DNA of 64,000 bases, taken from the NCBI GenBank assembly GCA_026127925.1, contig JAJSLM010000001.1, positions 124,001 through 188,000 on the forward strand, read 5' to 3'. Made by a program: the position numbers and the translations under genes. This DNA comes from Thermoplasmatales archaeon. Lineage in GTDB: Archaea > Thermoplasmatota > Thermoplasmata > Thermoplasmatales > Thermoplasmataceae. The first letter of the stretch is position 1. Every line of letters starts with the position of its first letter. The notes under the pieces are model-generated. The model had not been told where the DNA came from and did not search any database. It saw nothing but the letters and a program-made list of their open reading frames with translations. Positions 25,776 through 35,209 of this stretch are shown piece by piece.

Positions 25776-27626
25776 ATGAATTATGATCTCGTTCTTCTGC
25801 ATCCTCCAAGCGTCTATGATTTCCGTGACAAGATACAGTTCATGGGTCCAGTAAGCGACGTCGTGCCTTCAACATCTGTATTCGAGATGTATCCGGTCGG
25901 ATTCACAAGTATAGGTGGTTATCTAGAGCGTTTTGGCTATAAGGTTAAGATAATTAATATAGCTAACAGGATGCTTTTGAATCCAAATTTCAATGTTGAA
26001 AAGAAGATAAAGGCCACAAAGAGCAGGGTTTATGGAATCGGACTTCATTGGCTCCCTCATGCTCAGGGAAGTTTGGAATTGGCAAAGATTGTTAGGAAAT
26101 ATCACCCTGAGGCAAAGATTATTTTTGGCGGCCTTTCTTCTACATATTTTCACATGGATCTCATCAAACGTGACTACATCGATTGCGTATTTCGTGGTGA
26201 TTCTACGGAGAAACCCATTGCATTATTCATGCGCCTGATGGAACTGGGAAAGGATGATTTCTCCCCTGTCCCTAACCTTACATGGAAGGACAGGAATGGA
26301 AAGGTTGTCGTAAATCCTCTGACATTCATTCCGGATGACTTGGACTACGTCAATGTCCCGGATTACAGGTATGCAATTCGATCTGTATTTAAATATTGGA
26401 ATTTTACTGATCCTTTGCCTTATAGCGAATGGTTAAACTACCCGAATACCGCTCTTCTAACTGTTCGTGGTTGTACTCAGGGGTGCATAATTTGCGGCGG
26501 ATCCCGTACCGGTTATGCAATGAACTGTGAAAGAAATCATGTATCGCCAAGATCACCAGAAAAGCTTGTAGAGGACATCAAATTCGTCCAGAGGTTCAGC
26601 CGTGCCCCAATATTCGTGATTGGTGATATCAGGCAGACCGGGAAGAGATACTCGGACCGGCTTCTTGAATCTCTCTCCACTATACAAGTGAAAAACGAAC
26701 TTGTTTTTGAGCTGTTCCAGTACGCGGATGAGGAATTTTTTGAAAAAATAGAGCGTTCGGTTCCGCGTTATAGTATAGAGATCACGCTCGAGACATATGA
26801 TGAAGAATTGAGAAAAAAGAACGGAAAATTCGTGAGTTCAAATGACAAATTAATAGATACATTGAATTTTGCACTAAAGCACGGATGCCTGAAGATCGAC
26901 CTATTTTTTATGGTAGGACTCCCGCATCAATCATATGAAAGTGCCATGAAAAACGTGAATTTCTGTAGGGAGATATTCGACCGATGTGGAAGGAATAGAA
27001 AAGTTTCATTTTTCATAGCACCCTTGGCTCCATTTCTAGATCCTGCGAGTAAGGGCTATGAGAATCCTGAATTTTTTGGCTATAAAAAGTTTGCAAAAAC
27101 CATAGATGATCATGTGAATCTATTGCTTGAACCCTCATGGGAATACACTCTGAGCTATGAAACAGATTTGATGACGCGTGCGGAAATTGTTAGAGCTACT
27201 TATCAGAGCTCCAAAGAACTTAATGAATTTAAGTTCCAGAATGGATTGATTGACAAGAGTACCTATCTTGATATAAAATACAAGATAGATCGATCTATGG
27301 AATTTATAGAGAAAATAGAAAATATAAAATCCAAACCAGATGGTGAACAGCAGGTGTTGCTTCGCGCATTGAAAGATGAGCTGACGAGCATAAAATCACA
27401 CGAAATATGTGGGGATCATGAACTGAAGTGGGAAGTAAAGAAGAATTATGCAAATTTACTCAGTCTTTTGATAGTAGGGATGGGTCTTCTTTTTGATGAA
27501 TGGAAAACTGAACTCAGAACGCACTGGGGACATGATAAGGCTGATTATCCGGAAGTTCGTGAGCTACTTGCAGAGACGCTTTTGAATGAACACCCATCAA
27601 ACCCCGAAACAGCATTACTTCGTTAA
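25776..27626 (+). CDS. B12-binding radical SAM protein, Ta0216 type
   Basis: The 616-aa protein has an N-terminal cobalamin-binding-like domain (about residues 1-175) followed by a radical SAM core. The cluster motif is Cys233-x3-Cys237-x2-Cys240 in TVRGCTQGCIICGG. It belongs with archaeal proteins like Thermoplasma Ta0216 (recognised from PSTSVFEMYPVGFTSIGGYL and DYRYAIRSV); their reaction is unknown. The usual DxHxxG cobalamin ligand is not clear, as the best match reads GLHWLPHAQG. A paralogue of 588 aa lies at 40108-41874. TTTTTATATGA (about 25741-25751) sits about 28 nt before ATG 25776, so the mRNA is likely leaderless and separate from nuo. Confidence 0.9.
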   Translation: MNYDLVLLHPPSVYDFRDKIQFMGPVSDVVPSTSVFEMYPVGFTSIGGYLERFGYKVKIINIANRMLLNPNFNVEKKIKATKSRVYGIGLHWLPHAQGSLELAKIVRKYHPEAKIIFGGLSSTYFHMDLIKRDYIDCVFRGDSTEKPIALFMRLMELGKDDFSPVPNLTWKDRNGKVVVNPLTFIPDDLDYVNVPDYRYAIRSVFKYWNFTDPLPYSEWLNYPNTALLTVRGCTQGCIICGGSRTGYAMNCERNHVSPRSPEKLVEDIKFVQRFSRAPIFVIGDIRQTGKRYSDRLLESLSTIQVKNELVFELFQYADEEFFEKIERSVPRYSIEITLETYDEELRKKNGKFVSSNDKLIDTLNFALKHGCLKIDLFFMVGLPHQSYESAMKNVNFCREIFDRCGRNRKVSFFIAPLAPFLDPASKGYENPEFFGYKKFAKTIDDHVNLLLEPSWEYTLSYETDLMTRAEIVRATYQSSKELNEFKFQNGLIDKSTYLDIKYKIDRSMEFIEKIENIKSKPDGEQQVLLRALKDELTSIKSHEICGDHELKWEVKKNYANLLSLLIVGMGLLFDEWKTELRTHWGHDKADYPEVRELLAETLLNEHPSNPETALLR

Positions 27627-28022
27627 ATTCAGGATGCTAGGGTATGGCTTCTGTTAACTGTGATGGGGCTGTCTTTTGGAGTTACCATCTCACTGATCCA
27701 CAAATTTCGTGAGTATAGCCTTATACCCTTAATCCTATTTATTTACTGTTTAGATATCGTCCTTTTTTGTTTCTTTACTTAGGATCTGAAGCCTTGCAGT
27801 TGCTTTCTAGTCGATTTCAGTTTTTTACAGCATTTTAAGTGAATGGCTAAGTCGTTCATGACCTGTCTTTCTCCTCTTTCCGCTGGACTCACTAGTTACA
27901 GAGAAAAAGCCAAGATCTATAGCGATCCATAATGTTAAAACGATCTTGACAGTTCGTTTAGACATCGGAGCTTTTTCAGTTTATTATCTTGCTCATTGCA
28001 TGTTTATAGGTTTATTACTATT
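27627..28022. other. gene-poor stretch, possible mobile-element remnant
   Basis: No intact gene is seen in these 396 bases. On the minus strand a 46-codon frame runs from ATG 27965 to TAA 27825; its product reads KIVLTLWIAIDLG and then VTSESSGKRRKTGHERL, a weak echo of DDE-type transposase fragments. No terminal inverted repeats were found. The last part (about 27979-27990, TTTATTATCTT) is the likely TATA box of the arsB-like gene. Confidence 0.3.
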
Positions 28023-29348
28023 ATGAACTATATATCCAACGTTGTTATTTCAGCCTGTTGGTCAAGGGTGGACCCTTTAAGGTTTTTAGAGTCGCTGATT
28101 ATATTTTCGGCCACTATGTTTCTGGTAATCAAGAAACCTTTTGGTATAGGTATAGGGTACTCCTCTCTTATTGGGGCAGCCTTAACTCTTATCCTCGGTC
28201 TTACGACATTCAATCAGGTCATAACTGTATGGGATATTGTATGGAACGCTACATTCACTTTTGTAGCCATAATAGTTCTATCAATGATATACGACGAGAT
28301 CGGTTTTTTTGATCAGATAGCCAAAAAGATCACAGAACATTCCAATGGATCAATAAGACTATTGTTTGTGATGATGATCCTTCTTGGTTCGGTTGTCTCA
28401 GCACTTTTTGCCAACGATGGCGCGGTGCTTGTGCTGACTCCTATCGTGCTCTCCCTTGTAAGGAACCTCGGATTAGACAAAAAGGCACAGATAGCATTCG
28501 TAATTTCCATAGGTTTCATTTCTGACACCGCAAGCGTACCGCTGACAATAAGCAACCTTGTGAACATAATAACGGCTGGATATTTCAAAATTAATTTTAT
28601 ACAATACTTTAGTGTTATGTATTTGCCTTATATCGTTTCTGTTCTTGCGTCACTTGGGGTTCTTTGGTTATTTTTTCATTCCTCGCTTCCGAGAGCAGTA
28701 ACTCCGAAAGTGCCTCCTGCAAGTGGACTCCCTGTCCGTGATCCAGCCATGATCAAAGCGGGCATACCAGTTCTGGTTGCGCTCATCGCTCTATATGCGA
28801 TTACAGGAGTCTATGGAATCCCGATATCATTTATCGCGGTACCTGTTGTCGGAATTCTTCTTGCTATCGTTTCGCTGAGGAAATCGGTAAGCGCGCGGAG
28901 AGTGCTGAAAGAGGCCCCATGGCAAATTGTTCTTTTCTCGATTGGAATGTACATCATAGTTTTCGGCCTGGGTTACAATGGTTTTATCGATATACTTTCT
29001 GGCCTCATACTGCGCATCTCCTCTTTTCCTGGCCCATTGCCCCTTCTACTTTCAGGTTATCTTTTTTCTGGAATGGCATCAGTGATGAATAACCTGCCCT
29101 CTGTTATGCTGGGCAACCTCGCGATCCCTTTGTCTCTCTCAAATACTCATCTCGCCTATGCAAACATCATAGGAAATGACATTGGAACAAAATTCACTCC
29201 TATAGGTTCTCTGGCGACGCTCCTGTGGTTAAATTCTCTCGATAAAAATAGTGGGATAAAGATCTCGTATGGATATTACATGAAAGTCGGTTTAATCCTA
29301 TGTATTCCGGTGCTTACTGTAACTTTGATATCACTTTATTTTGTTTAG
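28023..29348 (+). CDS. arsB: ArsB-type arsenite/antimonite efflux permease
   Basis: The 441-aa ion-transporter-superfamily protein has about eleven helices. It follows bacterial ArsB closely: ALFANDGAVLVLTPIV, GFISDTASVPLTISNLVNI, APWQIVLFSIGMYIIVFGLG, SGMASVMNNLPSVMLGNL and NDIGTKFTPIGSLATLLWL. ArsB moves As(III)/Sb(III) out of the cell using the proton gradient, alone or with the ArsA ATPase. Neither arsA nor arsR is nearby. TTG 27996 is an in-frame upstream alternative, but ATG 28023 fits the promoter and family length better. Confidence 0.9.
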   Translation: MNYISNVVISACWSRVDPLRFLESLIIFSATMFLVIKKPFGIGIGYSSLIGAALTLILGLTTFNQVITVWDIVWNATFTFVAIIVLSMIYDEIGFFDQIAKKITEHSNGSIRLLFVMMILLGSVVSALFANDGAVLVLTPIVLSLVRNLGLDKKAQIAFVISIGFISDTASVPLTISNLVNIITAGYFKINFIQYFSVMYLPYIVSVLASLGVLWLFFHSSLPRAVTPKVPPASGLPVRDPAMIKAGIPVLVALIALYAITGVYGIPISFIAVPVVGILLAIVSLRKSVSARRVLKEAPWQIVLFSIGMYIIVFGLGYNGFIDILSGLILRISSFPGPLPLLLSGYLFSGMASVMNNLPSVMLGNLAIPLSLSNTHLAYANIIGNDIGTKFTPIGSLATLLWLNSLDKNSGIKISYGYYMKVGLILCIPVLTVTLISLYFV

Positions 29349-29369
29349 CTGTAGCTGTTGCAAAGGTGT

Positions 29370-30191
29370 TTAGGATTCAGAGGTAAAACTTGTATTCTGC
29401 GCCGCCACCTTTCTCTCGTACCTTCTTGAGAAATACGCTCCAAGAAAATAGAGGGAGATGATTGGTATGGACATAATAATCATGGTGAATCCTAGAACGC
29501 CAGGTGAAAAAATCCATCCAAAAACGAGTGCCCCGATAACAGCATATCTCCAGTGACTAATCCAGAACCCGGACGTAACCATTCCTGCTCGGGTCAATCC
29601 GTACATTATAACCGGGGTCTCGAACGCCAATCCAAAAGAAAGCATGTATAGCAGGAGAAAGGACGTGAAATTTGAAATTCCCATTGTCGGGGTAGAGTTA
29701 ACTCCAATGTCAAATTCCTTAAAAATTATAAACAACGCAGGTGCAATCAGCCAGAGGCCAATAAATGCTCCAGTTGCGAATAATATAGTTGCAGGCACCG
29801 TAATCGTCTTAATCAGAGCTTTTTCACTCTTCTTCAAAGCTGGACCAATAAATTTAGCCAGCTCAATGACAATTACTGGCATGCTGACAACGAGACTTAT
29901 GAAAAGTGCAATGTAAACATTCGCTACAACGCCATTGGTTGGACTTACTATAATGAGTTTAGTCCCAGCGGGAAGCACATGATCCTCAAGTATGACGAGG
30001 AGTTGCGAGGGCATATTCCTATAAACATTCGGATAAAGAAAAAGGAACGAATGGCCAAAGATGGTAACCTTGTGAATTCCGAAAAGGAGGAAAAATGCAA
30101 ATACTCCCAAAAAGAAATAAACAATGTGGATAACCGATTTCCTCAGATCAGCAATGTGCCGGGAAATGACGGTAAAGAAATTATCATCCAT
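29370..30191 (-). CDS. tatC: Sec-independent protein translocase TatC
   Basis: The 273-aa protein has six membrane helices and is the receptor for twin-arginine signal peptides. The family's N-terminal HIADLRKSV (usual HLxELRxR), the conserved Glu/Pro region MPVIVIELAKFIGPAL, and FGLAFETPVIMYGLTRAG are visible. It exports folded cofactor-containing proteins. It lies 2 nt after tatA in the same operon. Confidence 0.95.
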   Translation of the reverse strand: MDDNFFTVISRHIADLRKSVIHIVYFFLGVFAFFLLFGIHKVTIFGHSFLFLYPNVYRNMPSQLLVILEDHVLPAGTKLIIVSPTNGVVANVYIALFISLVVSMPVIVIELAKFIGPALKKSEKALIKTITVPATILFATGAFIGLWLIAPALFIIFKEFDIGVNSTPTMGISNFTSFLLLYMLSFGLAFETPVIMYGLTRAGMVTSGFWISHWRYAVIGALVFGWIFSPGVLGFTMIIMSIPIISLYFLGAYFSRRYERKVAAQNTSFTSES

Positions 30192-30193
30192 AA

Positions 30194-30487
30194 TCAGTTA
30201 ATCTTTGTCTTTTCGTTTATCTCTTTTATCAACTGATCATCAGATTTGTTACTGGGATCTATGCCAAGTGCTTTCGCTGCCTCAGAGTAATTCATCTTTT
30301 GAGCAGGAGGTTCTGGAGTATCATACGCGGCTTTCTTCATCTCATTTTGTAACTCCATCTGTCCTCTCTTGAATTCCCCGGTAGCCCTACCAAGAGATCG
30401 CGCAAATTCAGGTATCTTTTTCGCACTACCAAACAATATCAATATCGCAACTATTATTATTAAAATCTCAATGCCAGAATCAAACAT
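30194..30487 (-). CDS. tatA: TatA-type translocase pore protein
   Basis: The 97-aa protein has a short N-terminal membrane helix (residues 5-21), the FGSAKKIPEFARSLGRATGEFKRG hinge and amphipathic helix, and a charged cytoplasmic tail. The usual FG(P/A)xKLP motif reads FGSAKKIP. GTTAAATATC on the minus strand lies about 26 nt before ATG 30487, so tatAC probably has a leaderless message. Confidence 0.92.
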   Translation of the reverse strand: MFDSGIEILIIIVAILILFGSAKKIPEFARSLGRATGEFKRGQMELQNEMKKAAYDTPEPPAQKMNYSEAAKALGIDPSNKSDDQLIKEINEKTKIN

Positions 30488-30660
30488 AAAGTTATAATTA
30501 AAACTCGATATTTAACTCTTTGCTGTTACTATTTTTTTGAGTCTACTTCTTGAATAATTTTCAAAGGTGAAAGATTGGGTGCGAAAGAATCGGGTTTGGT
30601 TCCTAATGGTTCAGGAACAATTAGTTTATTAATAAAGCATTGATATCGGTCTTTGGGATT

Positions 30661-32442
30661 ATGGTTAGATACAAATGGATCGCACTTTCTAATACTACTA
30701 TCGGCGTTCTAATGGCATCAATCAACGGAACAATCACTCTAATTGCTTTACCTGCAATTTTCAGGGGAATAGACTTAAGTCCCACAGCTCCTGGATCATT
30801 TGTTTATCTTCTTTGGATACTGATGGGATTTAACATTGTTACCGCTACCTTGCTGGTTACTTTCGGAAGATTATCGGATATGTTCGGCAGAGTGCGACTG
30901 TTCAATATAGGTTTCATAATTTTCACTGTCGGCTCTGTCCTCTTATTCATAACACCCGGAAAGGGTGATGTTGGTGGAATGGAATTAATAGGCTTTAGGA
31001 TTATTCAGGCTCTCGGGGCCGCATTCCTTTTTTCCAATAGCACTGCGATCCTCACAGACGCATTTCCGGTCGCTGAGCGCGGGAAAGCAATGGGAATAAA
31101 TCAGGTGGCGGCTCTTTCCGGCTCCTTCATAGGCCTCATTCTGGGCGGAGTTCTTGCAATTTTCAATTGGCGCTATGTATTCCTCGTTAGCGTTCCAGTG
31201 GGGATTCTTGGTGCGGTTTGGAGCAACCTGAAGCTACGTGAAACGTCCCTAAGACAACCTGGTCAAAGAATAGATTATCTCGGCAATACCAGTCTTGCGG
31301 TTGGATTGACTGTGCTCTTGATAGGCATAACCTACGGCCTTCTTCCTTATGGGACCAGCACTATGGGTTGGGGCAACCCGTTAGTCGTAGCATCTATTGT
31401 TGTCGGTATCGCGTTAATAGTCGCATTTCCATTTATTGAAATGAAAGTTAAGCATCCTATGTTCAGGATGGAGCTCTTCAAAAACAGGGCGTTTTCCATG
31501 GGTAATCTTGCTGCACTCACATCCTCCCTTGCTCGCGGCGGTGTGATGATAATACTTATAATCCTTTTGCAGGGAATCTGGCTCCCACTTCATGGATATT
31601 CTTATGCTGTAACCCCTTTTTGGGCCGGCATATACATGGTTCCAATGACTGCAGGATTTATAGTCATGGGGCCATTGGCAGGTGCACTTTCGGACAAGCA
31701 CGGAGCAAGAGTACTTTCCACTCTTGGAATGGTCGTAGTTGCTATCGCTTTCCTTGCACTTACATTTCTCGGCTATGATTTCAACTATATACCATTTGCT
31801 ATCGCATTGTTCGTAATGGGTATAGGAAACGGACTTTTTGCTGCCCCAAATACCGCTTCTATTATGAATTCAGTTCCCGCGCATCTCAGGGGAGTTGCAT
31901 CTGGCATGAGATCGACAATGCAAAATGCCGGTATGACCGCAAGCATGGGGATATTTTTCACCATTGTTCTTTTCGGTCTTTCTAAAGGACTCCCAACAAC
32001 ATTGTATCCTAGGTTGATCTCTGCGGGCATAGCAAATTCCATAGCCTTGGCTCTGTCCGTACACTTCCCGCCAACAGTAGCACTCTTTTCAGCATTCCTG
32101 GGTGTCGATCCTATACGTTCAGTTCTTCAGACTCTGGGCATTTCAATTTCTTCTCTGGGTCCCGGTTTTGCCATAATAGACAAGCCAGTATGGTTTGCAA
32201 CCTCTATCGCATCCTCGTTTATGTCGTCTCTCAGGACGGCTTTTTACATAGGCTTAGCTCTCTCACTATCCGCCGCCATACTGTCTGTCTTTAGAGGGAA
32301 AAAATATGTCTCAGATGAGGCTTTATACAGTTCAGACGAAAATGAAATAAGCAATATAGACTTAAAGAGCACGGTTAAAGGAAACAGTGGATCAATCGGT
32401 GGTTACAAACCGCCATCGGGAAACAATGGAGGGAGAAAATGA
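30661..32442 (+). CDS. MFS drug-efflux transporter, DHA2 (EmrB/QacA) type
   Basis: The 593-aa protein has about 14 helices, as in drug:H+ antiporter family 2. Signatures are [18 protein letters not shown] (loop 2-3), [26 protein letters not shown] (motif C region) and LALSVHFPP near the end. The C-terminal tail is polar with Gly, Ser and Asn. TTTATTAATA (30625-30634) lies about 30 nt before ATG 30661, so the TTG at 30640 is not used. The MarR gene overlaps its stop, giving a transporter-regulator pair that probably answers to a toxic compound. Confidence 0.92.
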   Translation: MVRYKWIALSNTTIGVLMASINGTITLIALPAIFRGIDLSPTAPGSFVYLLWILMGFNIVTATLLVTFGRLSDMFGRVRLFNIGFIIFTVGSVLLFITPGKGDVGGMELIGFRIIQALGAAFLFSNSTAILTDAFPVAERGKAMGINQVAALSGSFIGLILGGVLAIFNWRYVFLVSVPVGILGAVWSNLKLRETSLRQPGQRIDYLGNTSLAVGLTVLLIGITYGLLPYGTSTMGWGNPLVVASIVVGIALIVAFPFIEMKVKHPMFRMELFKNRAFSMGNLAALTSSLARGGVMIILIILLQGIWLPLHGYSYAVTPFWAGIYMVPMTAGFIVMGPLAGALSDKHGARVLSTLGMVVVAIAFLALTFLGYDFNYIPFAIALFVMGIGNGLFAAPNTASIMNSVPAHLRGVASGMRSTMQNAGMTASMGIFFTIVLFGLSKGLPTTLYPRLISAGIANSIALALSVHFPPTVALFSAFLGVDPIRSVLQTLGISISSLGPGFAIIDKPVWFATSIASSFMSSLRTAFYIGLALSLSAAILSVFRGKKYVSDEALYSSDENEISNIDLKSTVKGNSGSIGGYKPPSGNNGGRK

Positions 32443-32894
32443 AACGTGGAATAGAAATATGGCGAGAGATATCGACAATCAGTTCGAGACTTCTTCGTGA
32501 ATCGGAAAAACAGCTTGACGACAAGGGCATTTCCATAATAGAATTTCGTATCTTGCGCGACCTTAACGAACGAGGAGATATGCCGATGGTGAAACTTGCT
32601 AAACTAAATTTTATCACACAAGGATGGACAACAAGCTTGATTGACAGACTCGAGCAAAAAGGATACGTACAGCGCACAAGAAGCAGTCTGGATAGGCGCG
32701 TAATCAATATTAGCTCCACTGAAAAAGGCTCTGAATTTTATTCTACAATAAAATGTATACATGAAGCTTTTGTTAATGAATCACTAAAGTTTCTCAGCGA
32801 CAAAGAAGAAGATGTGCTTATGTTGTTGCTGAAAAAAATTGACTCAAACCTGGAAAAAAGTTTTGATCTTATATCGGAAGTAAATAATCACTGA
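32439..32894 (+). CDS. MarR-family transcriptional regulator
   Basis: The 151-aa protein has a winged helix-turn-helix at about residues 30-100 ([18 protein letters not shown], then [29 protein letters not shown]). The DRR in the wing is the family's DNA-backbone contact. Translation is coupled to the MFS gene (ATGA). MarR proteins usually repress the efflux operon they sit in and release DNA on binding a ligand; autoregulation here is inferred from that pattern. Confidence 0.92.
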   Translation: MKRGIEIWREISTISSRLLRESEKQLDDKGISIIEFRILRDLNERGDMPMVKLAKLNFITQGWTTSLIDRLEQKGYVQRTRSSLDRRVINISSTEKGSEFYSTIKCIHEAFVNESLKFLSDKEEDVLMLLLKKIDSNLEKSFDLISEVNNH

Positions 32895-33226
32895 GTGTCA
32901 ATCTCCACAGAATATCCGATCTTCTCAAAGGATTGTGAAGAGGCATCCAGTTCTTTTTTCAAGTCTTCTGATAACTTACTGAAAGAAAAAGACACTATCT
33001 TTTTTGTGCTGCTTGCTATAACGAAACCTACTGTCTTGTCACTTGGGAGTATTTCATCAGTCCTGGCATAAGTTTCTATAAACTCAGTCAGTTCTTCTTC
33101 AGGATATGGACTTCCGAGAACTTCCTTCAAAGAGTTCAAAGAATCAGTAAATTTAGACAATTCAACACAGATGACCGAAGGGTGCATGGACCCTATGGCC
33201 AGGTTGAACATTACGCATTCTGTCAA
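32888..33226 (-). CDS. hypothetical protein downstream of peroxiredoxin, 112 aa
   Basis: A small acidic protein with an alternating strand pattern at the start (VMFNLAIGSMHPSVICVELSKF) and a helix-rich centre (EEELTEFIETYARTDEILPSDK). It begins 6 nt after the peroxiredoxin gene on the same strand, so it is probably co-transcribed. The frame starts at TTG 33226; ATG 33211 is possible. I recognise no family. Its end overlaps the convergent marR gene by 7 nt. Confidence 0.6.
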   Translation of the reverse strand: MTECVMFNLAIGSMHPSVICVELSKFTDSLNSLKEVLGSPYPEEELTEFIETYARTDEILPSDKTVGFVIASSTKKIVSFSFSKLSEDLKKELDASSQSFEKIGYSVEIDTQ

Positions 33227-33232
33227 GTAGCA

Positions 33233-33847
33233 TCATGCTTTTACTTTTGTAAGATACCATCTTTCCGCGCCCGGCTCTTTTAGTCTTTCCTCAGCATCTT
33301 TCATTGTCCCAGGAGCACTCTTAACTCCTGCATCCCCAGGCTCCCAATCTACCGGAGTAGCAAGCTTCTTGTCCCAGTTAAATTGAAGCGCTTTGATTAC
33401 CCTGATAATTTCTTTTATGTTTCTTCCAGTCTCTGCCGGATAATATATCATCCATCTTACGACCTGATTTGGATCTATGATGAAAACACCTCTTACCGTA
33501 GCTCCAACTTTTTCATCCATAAGGTTGAATTCTTTGGCAACTTCTTTGTTCGGATCGGCAATAACAGGAAACGGTATAGTGATCCCGAATTTCTCCTTTA
33601 TATCTCTAAGCCACGCAATATGACTGAAAAGGCTGTCAACGCTTAATCCAAGCAATTCGACACCAAGTTTCTTGAACTCATCATAATGTTCTGCGAATGC
33701 CATAAATTCTGTAGTGCACACGGGAGTGAAATCCCCCGGATGAGAAAACAGCAAGACCCACTTCCCTTTGAACTGGGAAAATGAAATTGGTCCCTGTGTC
33801 GTATTAACTGTCATATCTGGAATCTTTTGACCTAAATAAACTGCCAT
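33233..33847 (-). CDS. 1-Cys peroxiredoxin (Prx6 type)
   Basis: The 204-aa protein reduces peroxides. The peroxidatic cysteine is Cys44 in HPGDFTPVCTTEF, and the Prx6-type C-terminal part (VDWEPGD, and ERWYLTKVKA) is present. No other cysteine exists in the protein, so it should work by a 1-Cys mechanism, unlike Aeropyrum Prx with its extra C-terminal cysteines; the resolving thiol must come from a partner. GGTGA lies upstream of ATG 33847. Together with rubrerythrin (9.1 kb) it points to peroxide defence. Confidence 0.94.
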   Translation of the reverse strand: MAVYLGQKIPDMTVNTTQGPISFSQFKGKWVLLFSHPGDFTPVCTTEFMAFAEHYDEFKKLGVELLGLSVDSLFSHIAWLRDIKEKFGITIPFPVIADPNKEVAKEFNLMDEKVGATVRGVFIIDPNQVVRWMIYYPAETGRNIKEIIRVIKALQFNWDKKLATPVDWEPGDAGVKSAPGTMKDAEERLKEPGAERWYLTKVKA

Positions 33848-33928
33848 TTTTAATTCACCAATTACTAATTATAACTTGAGTAATAAGTTTTTAGATCGGT
33901 GCAACAGGGATATGTATAAAGGCACGTA

Positions 33929-34840
33929 TTACTTTTTGAGAGGCTCAACTACGTCCATTATACCTTCAAGAAGTTTACCTTTGGCGTTAAGAAGTTCACG
34001 GCTACTTGTAAGGACCCTGATTATGATTATATATGAAGTCATCGTTGTTTCGTCCACTGCAAGCTTTGATTCTCCAGCATATCCATCAACTTTCTCTATA
34101 ACTGAGATCAGTTTTCCTCTAAGGTCATCGAATCTGATAGTCTTTGGAACCTCGAACCTTGCCTGAATCCATTGACTTCCCTTTATTACCGTGAAGGAGG
34201 CTTGCATCAGGACTCCGTTTGGTATTGTTACTGTATTTTCTCCCTCCAGGTGTATTTTCGTGTAGTTAAGAGTTATATTTTCTATCACTCCGCTGTATCC
34301 TGCAGCTTCAAATCTATCAACAGAAAAATATTTTGGAGCTATAGTTGGATACGCCTTTCCGAACTGCCAGGCATTTATAGTAACATAATCACCAACTTTG
34401 AAAGGCTTTGTAAAAACCAGAATTAATCCTGCAAAGATGTTGGAGAGTATTGTTTGTGTTGCCAATCCTATAACGGCACCGAATAATGCAGCACTCAGAA
34501 TTACCGAGGACACGTTTATTCCTAAAGCTGCAAGAACGGCGAGAAGAACAATGAAATAGCCAATGATCATTATAATCATGGTTATGGGTTTTGCCTCCGC
34601 TTTTCCTATCCGTTTGTCTAGGAATGTTTCAATTACTTTTGAAATCGTCTTTACAATAATGTATACGACCAGACCAATAACAACTGCATAAATGTATTTT
34701 GAATAACTCGGAGGAAAATGTAAGAATCTTTCAAGTAATATCACAGCAGCAAAGATAATTATAACAATTACGATAAGAGTTGCAAATAGCTTAACTAATC
34801 GTTTTATCTCAGCTTGATTCTCGTCATCTTTGTCTGGCAT
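33929..34840 (-). CDS. MscS-like mechanosensitive channel, copy 1
   Basis: The 303-aa protein has three N-terminal membrane helices, a Gly/Ala-rich pore helix (ILSAALFGAVIGLATQTILSNIFAGLIL) and a soluble beta domain starting KPFKVGDYV. Between VGDYV and the usual G-x-V-x-x-I strand lies an insertion of about 27 residues with WQFGKAYPTIAPKYFS. The product releases solutes when membrane tension rises. ATG 34840 is preferred to TTG 34843; a TATTTAAAAATA box (about 34862-34873) precedes it. Two further copies follow downstream in the opposite orientation. Confidence 0.9.
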   Translation of the reverse strand: MPDKDDENQAEIKRLVKLFATLIVIVIIIFAAVILLERFLHFPPSYSKYIYAVVIGLVVYIIVKTISKVIETFLDKRIGKAEAKPITMIIMIIGYFIVLLAVLAALGINVSSVILSAALFGAVIGLATQTILSNIFAGLILVFTKPFKVGDYVTINAWQFGKAYPTIAPKYFSVDRFEAAGYSGVIENITLNYTKIHLEGENTVTIPNGVLMQASFTVIKGSQWIQARFEVPKTIRFDDLRGKLISVIEKVDGYAGESKLAVDETTMTSYIIIIRVLTSSRELLNAKGKLLEGIMDVVEPLKK

Positions 34841-34980
34841 CAATCATATGATAGCGAGTTTTATTTTTAAATATTTCGTCATTAGGCTCGAAATGAATAG
34901 AAGAATGTTTCACAGAATCGTTTCCCGAGATTATTGATTTGAAATGATAAGGTTATTCTATTATTTCTAAATGTAAGGTT

Positions 34981-35184
34981 ATGAATTTGAACGATCTGAT
35001 AGGCCATGAGGTAAATGCAATAATTCTAGGCCAGTATCAGGAGAGTTTGACTCCGGAGTTGTACATTAACGGTATCCTTGTGGGCATTGAACAGGGAGTA
35101 TATATCGTAAAATCTAAGGACAGCACACAAGAAAAATATACGCTCATCCCTATGGGACAGTGCCTTATAACGTTATCAAAGTGA
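34981..35184 (+). CDS. hypothetical protein, 67 aa
   Basis: A small protein with a beta-barrel-like alternation (VNAIILGQYQESLTPELYI, GILVGIEQGVYIVKSK, KYTLIPMGQCLITL), perhaps Sm- or OB-like in shape, but no family is recognised. GGTTATTCTATTAT (about 34950-34963) lies some 24 nt before ATG 34981, suggesting a leaderless transcript that continues into the second MscS gene 25 nt later. Confidence 0.55.
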   Translation: MNLNDLIGHEVNAIILGQYQESLTPELYINGILVGIEQGVYIVKSKDSTQEKYTLIPMGQCLITLSK

Positions 35185-35209
35185 CTGTTCTGTGTGGAAA
35201 TAAATTATT

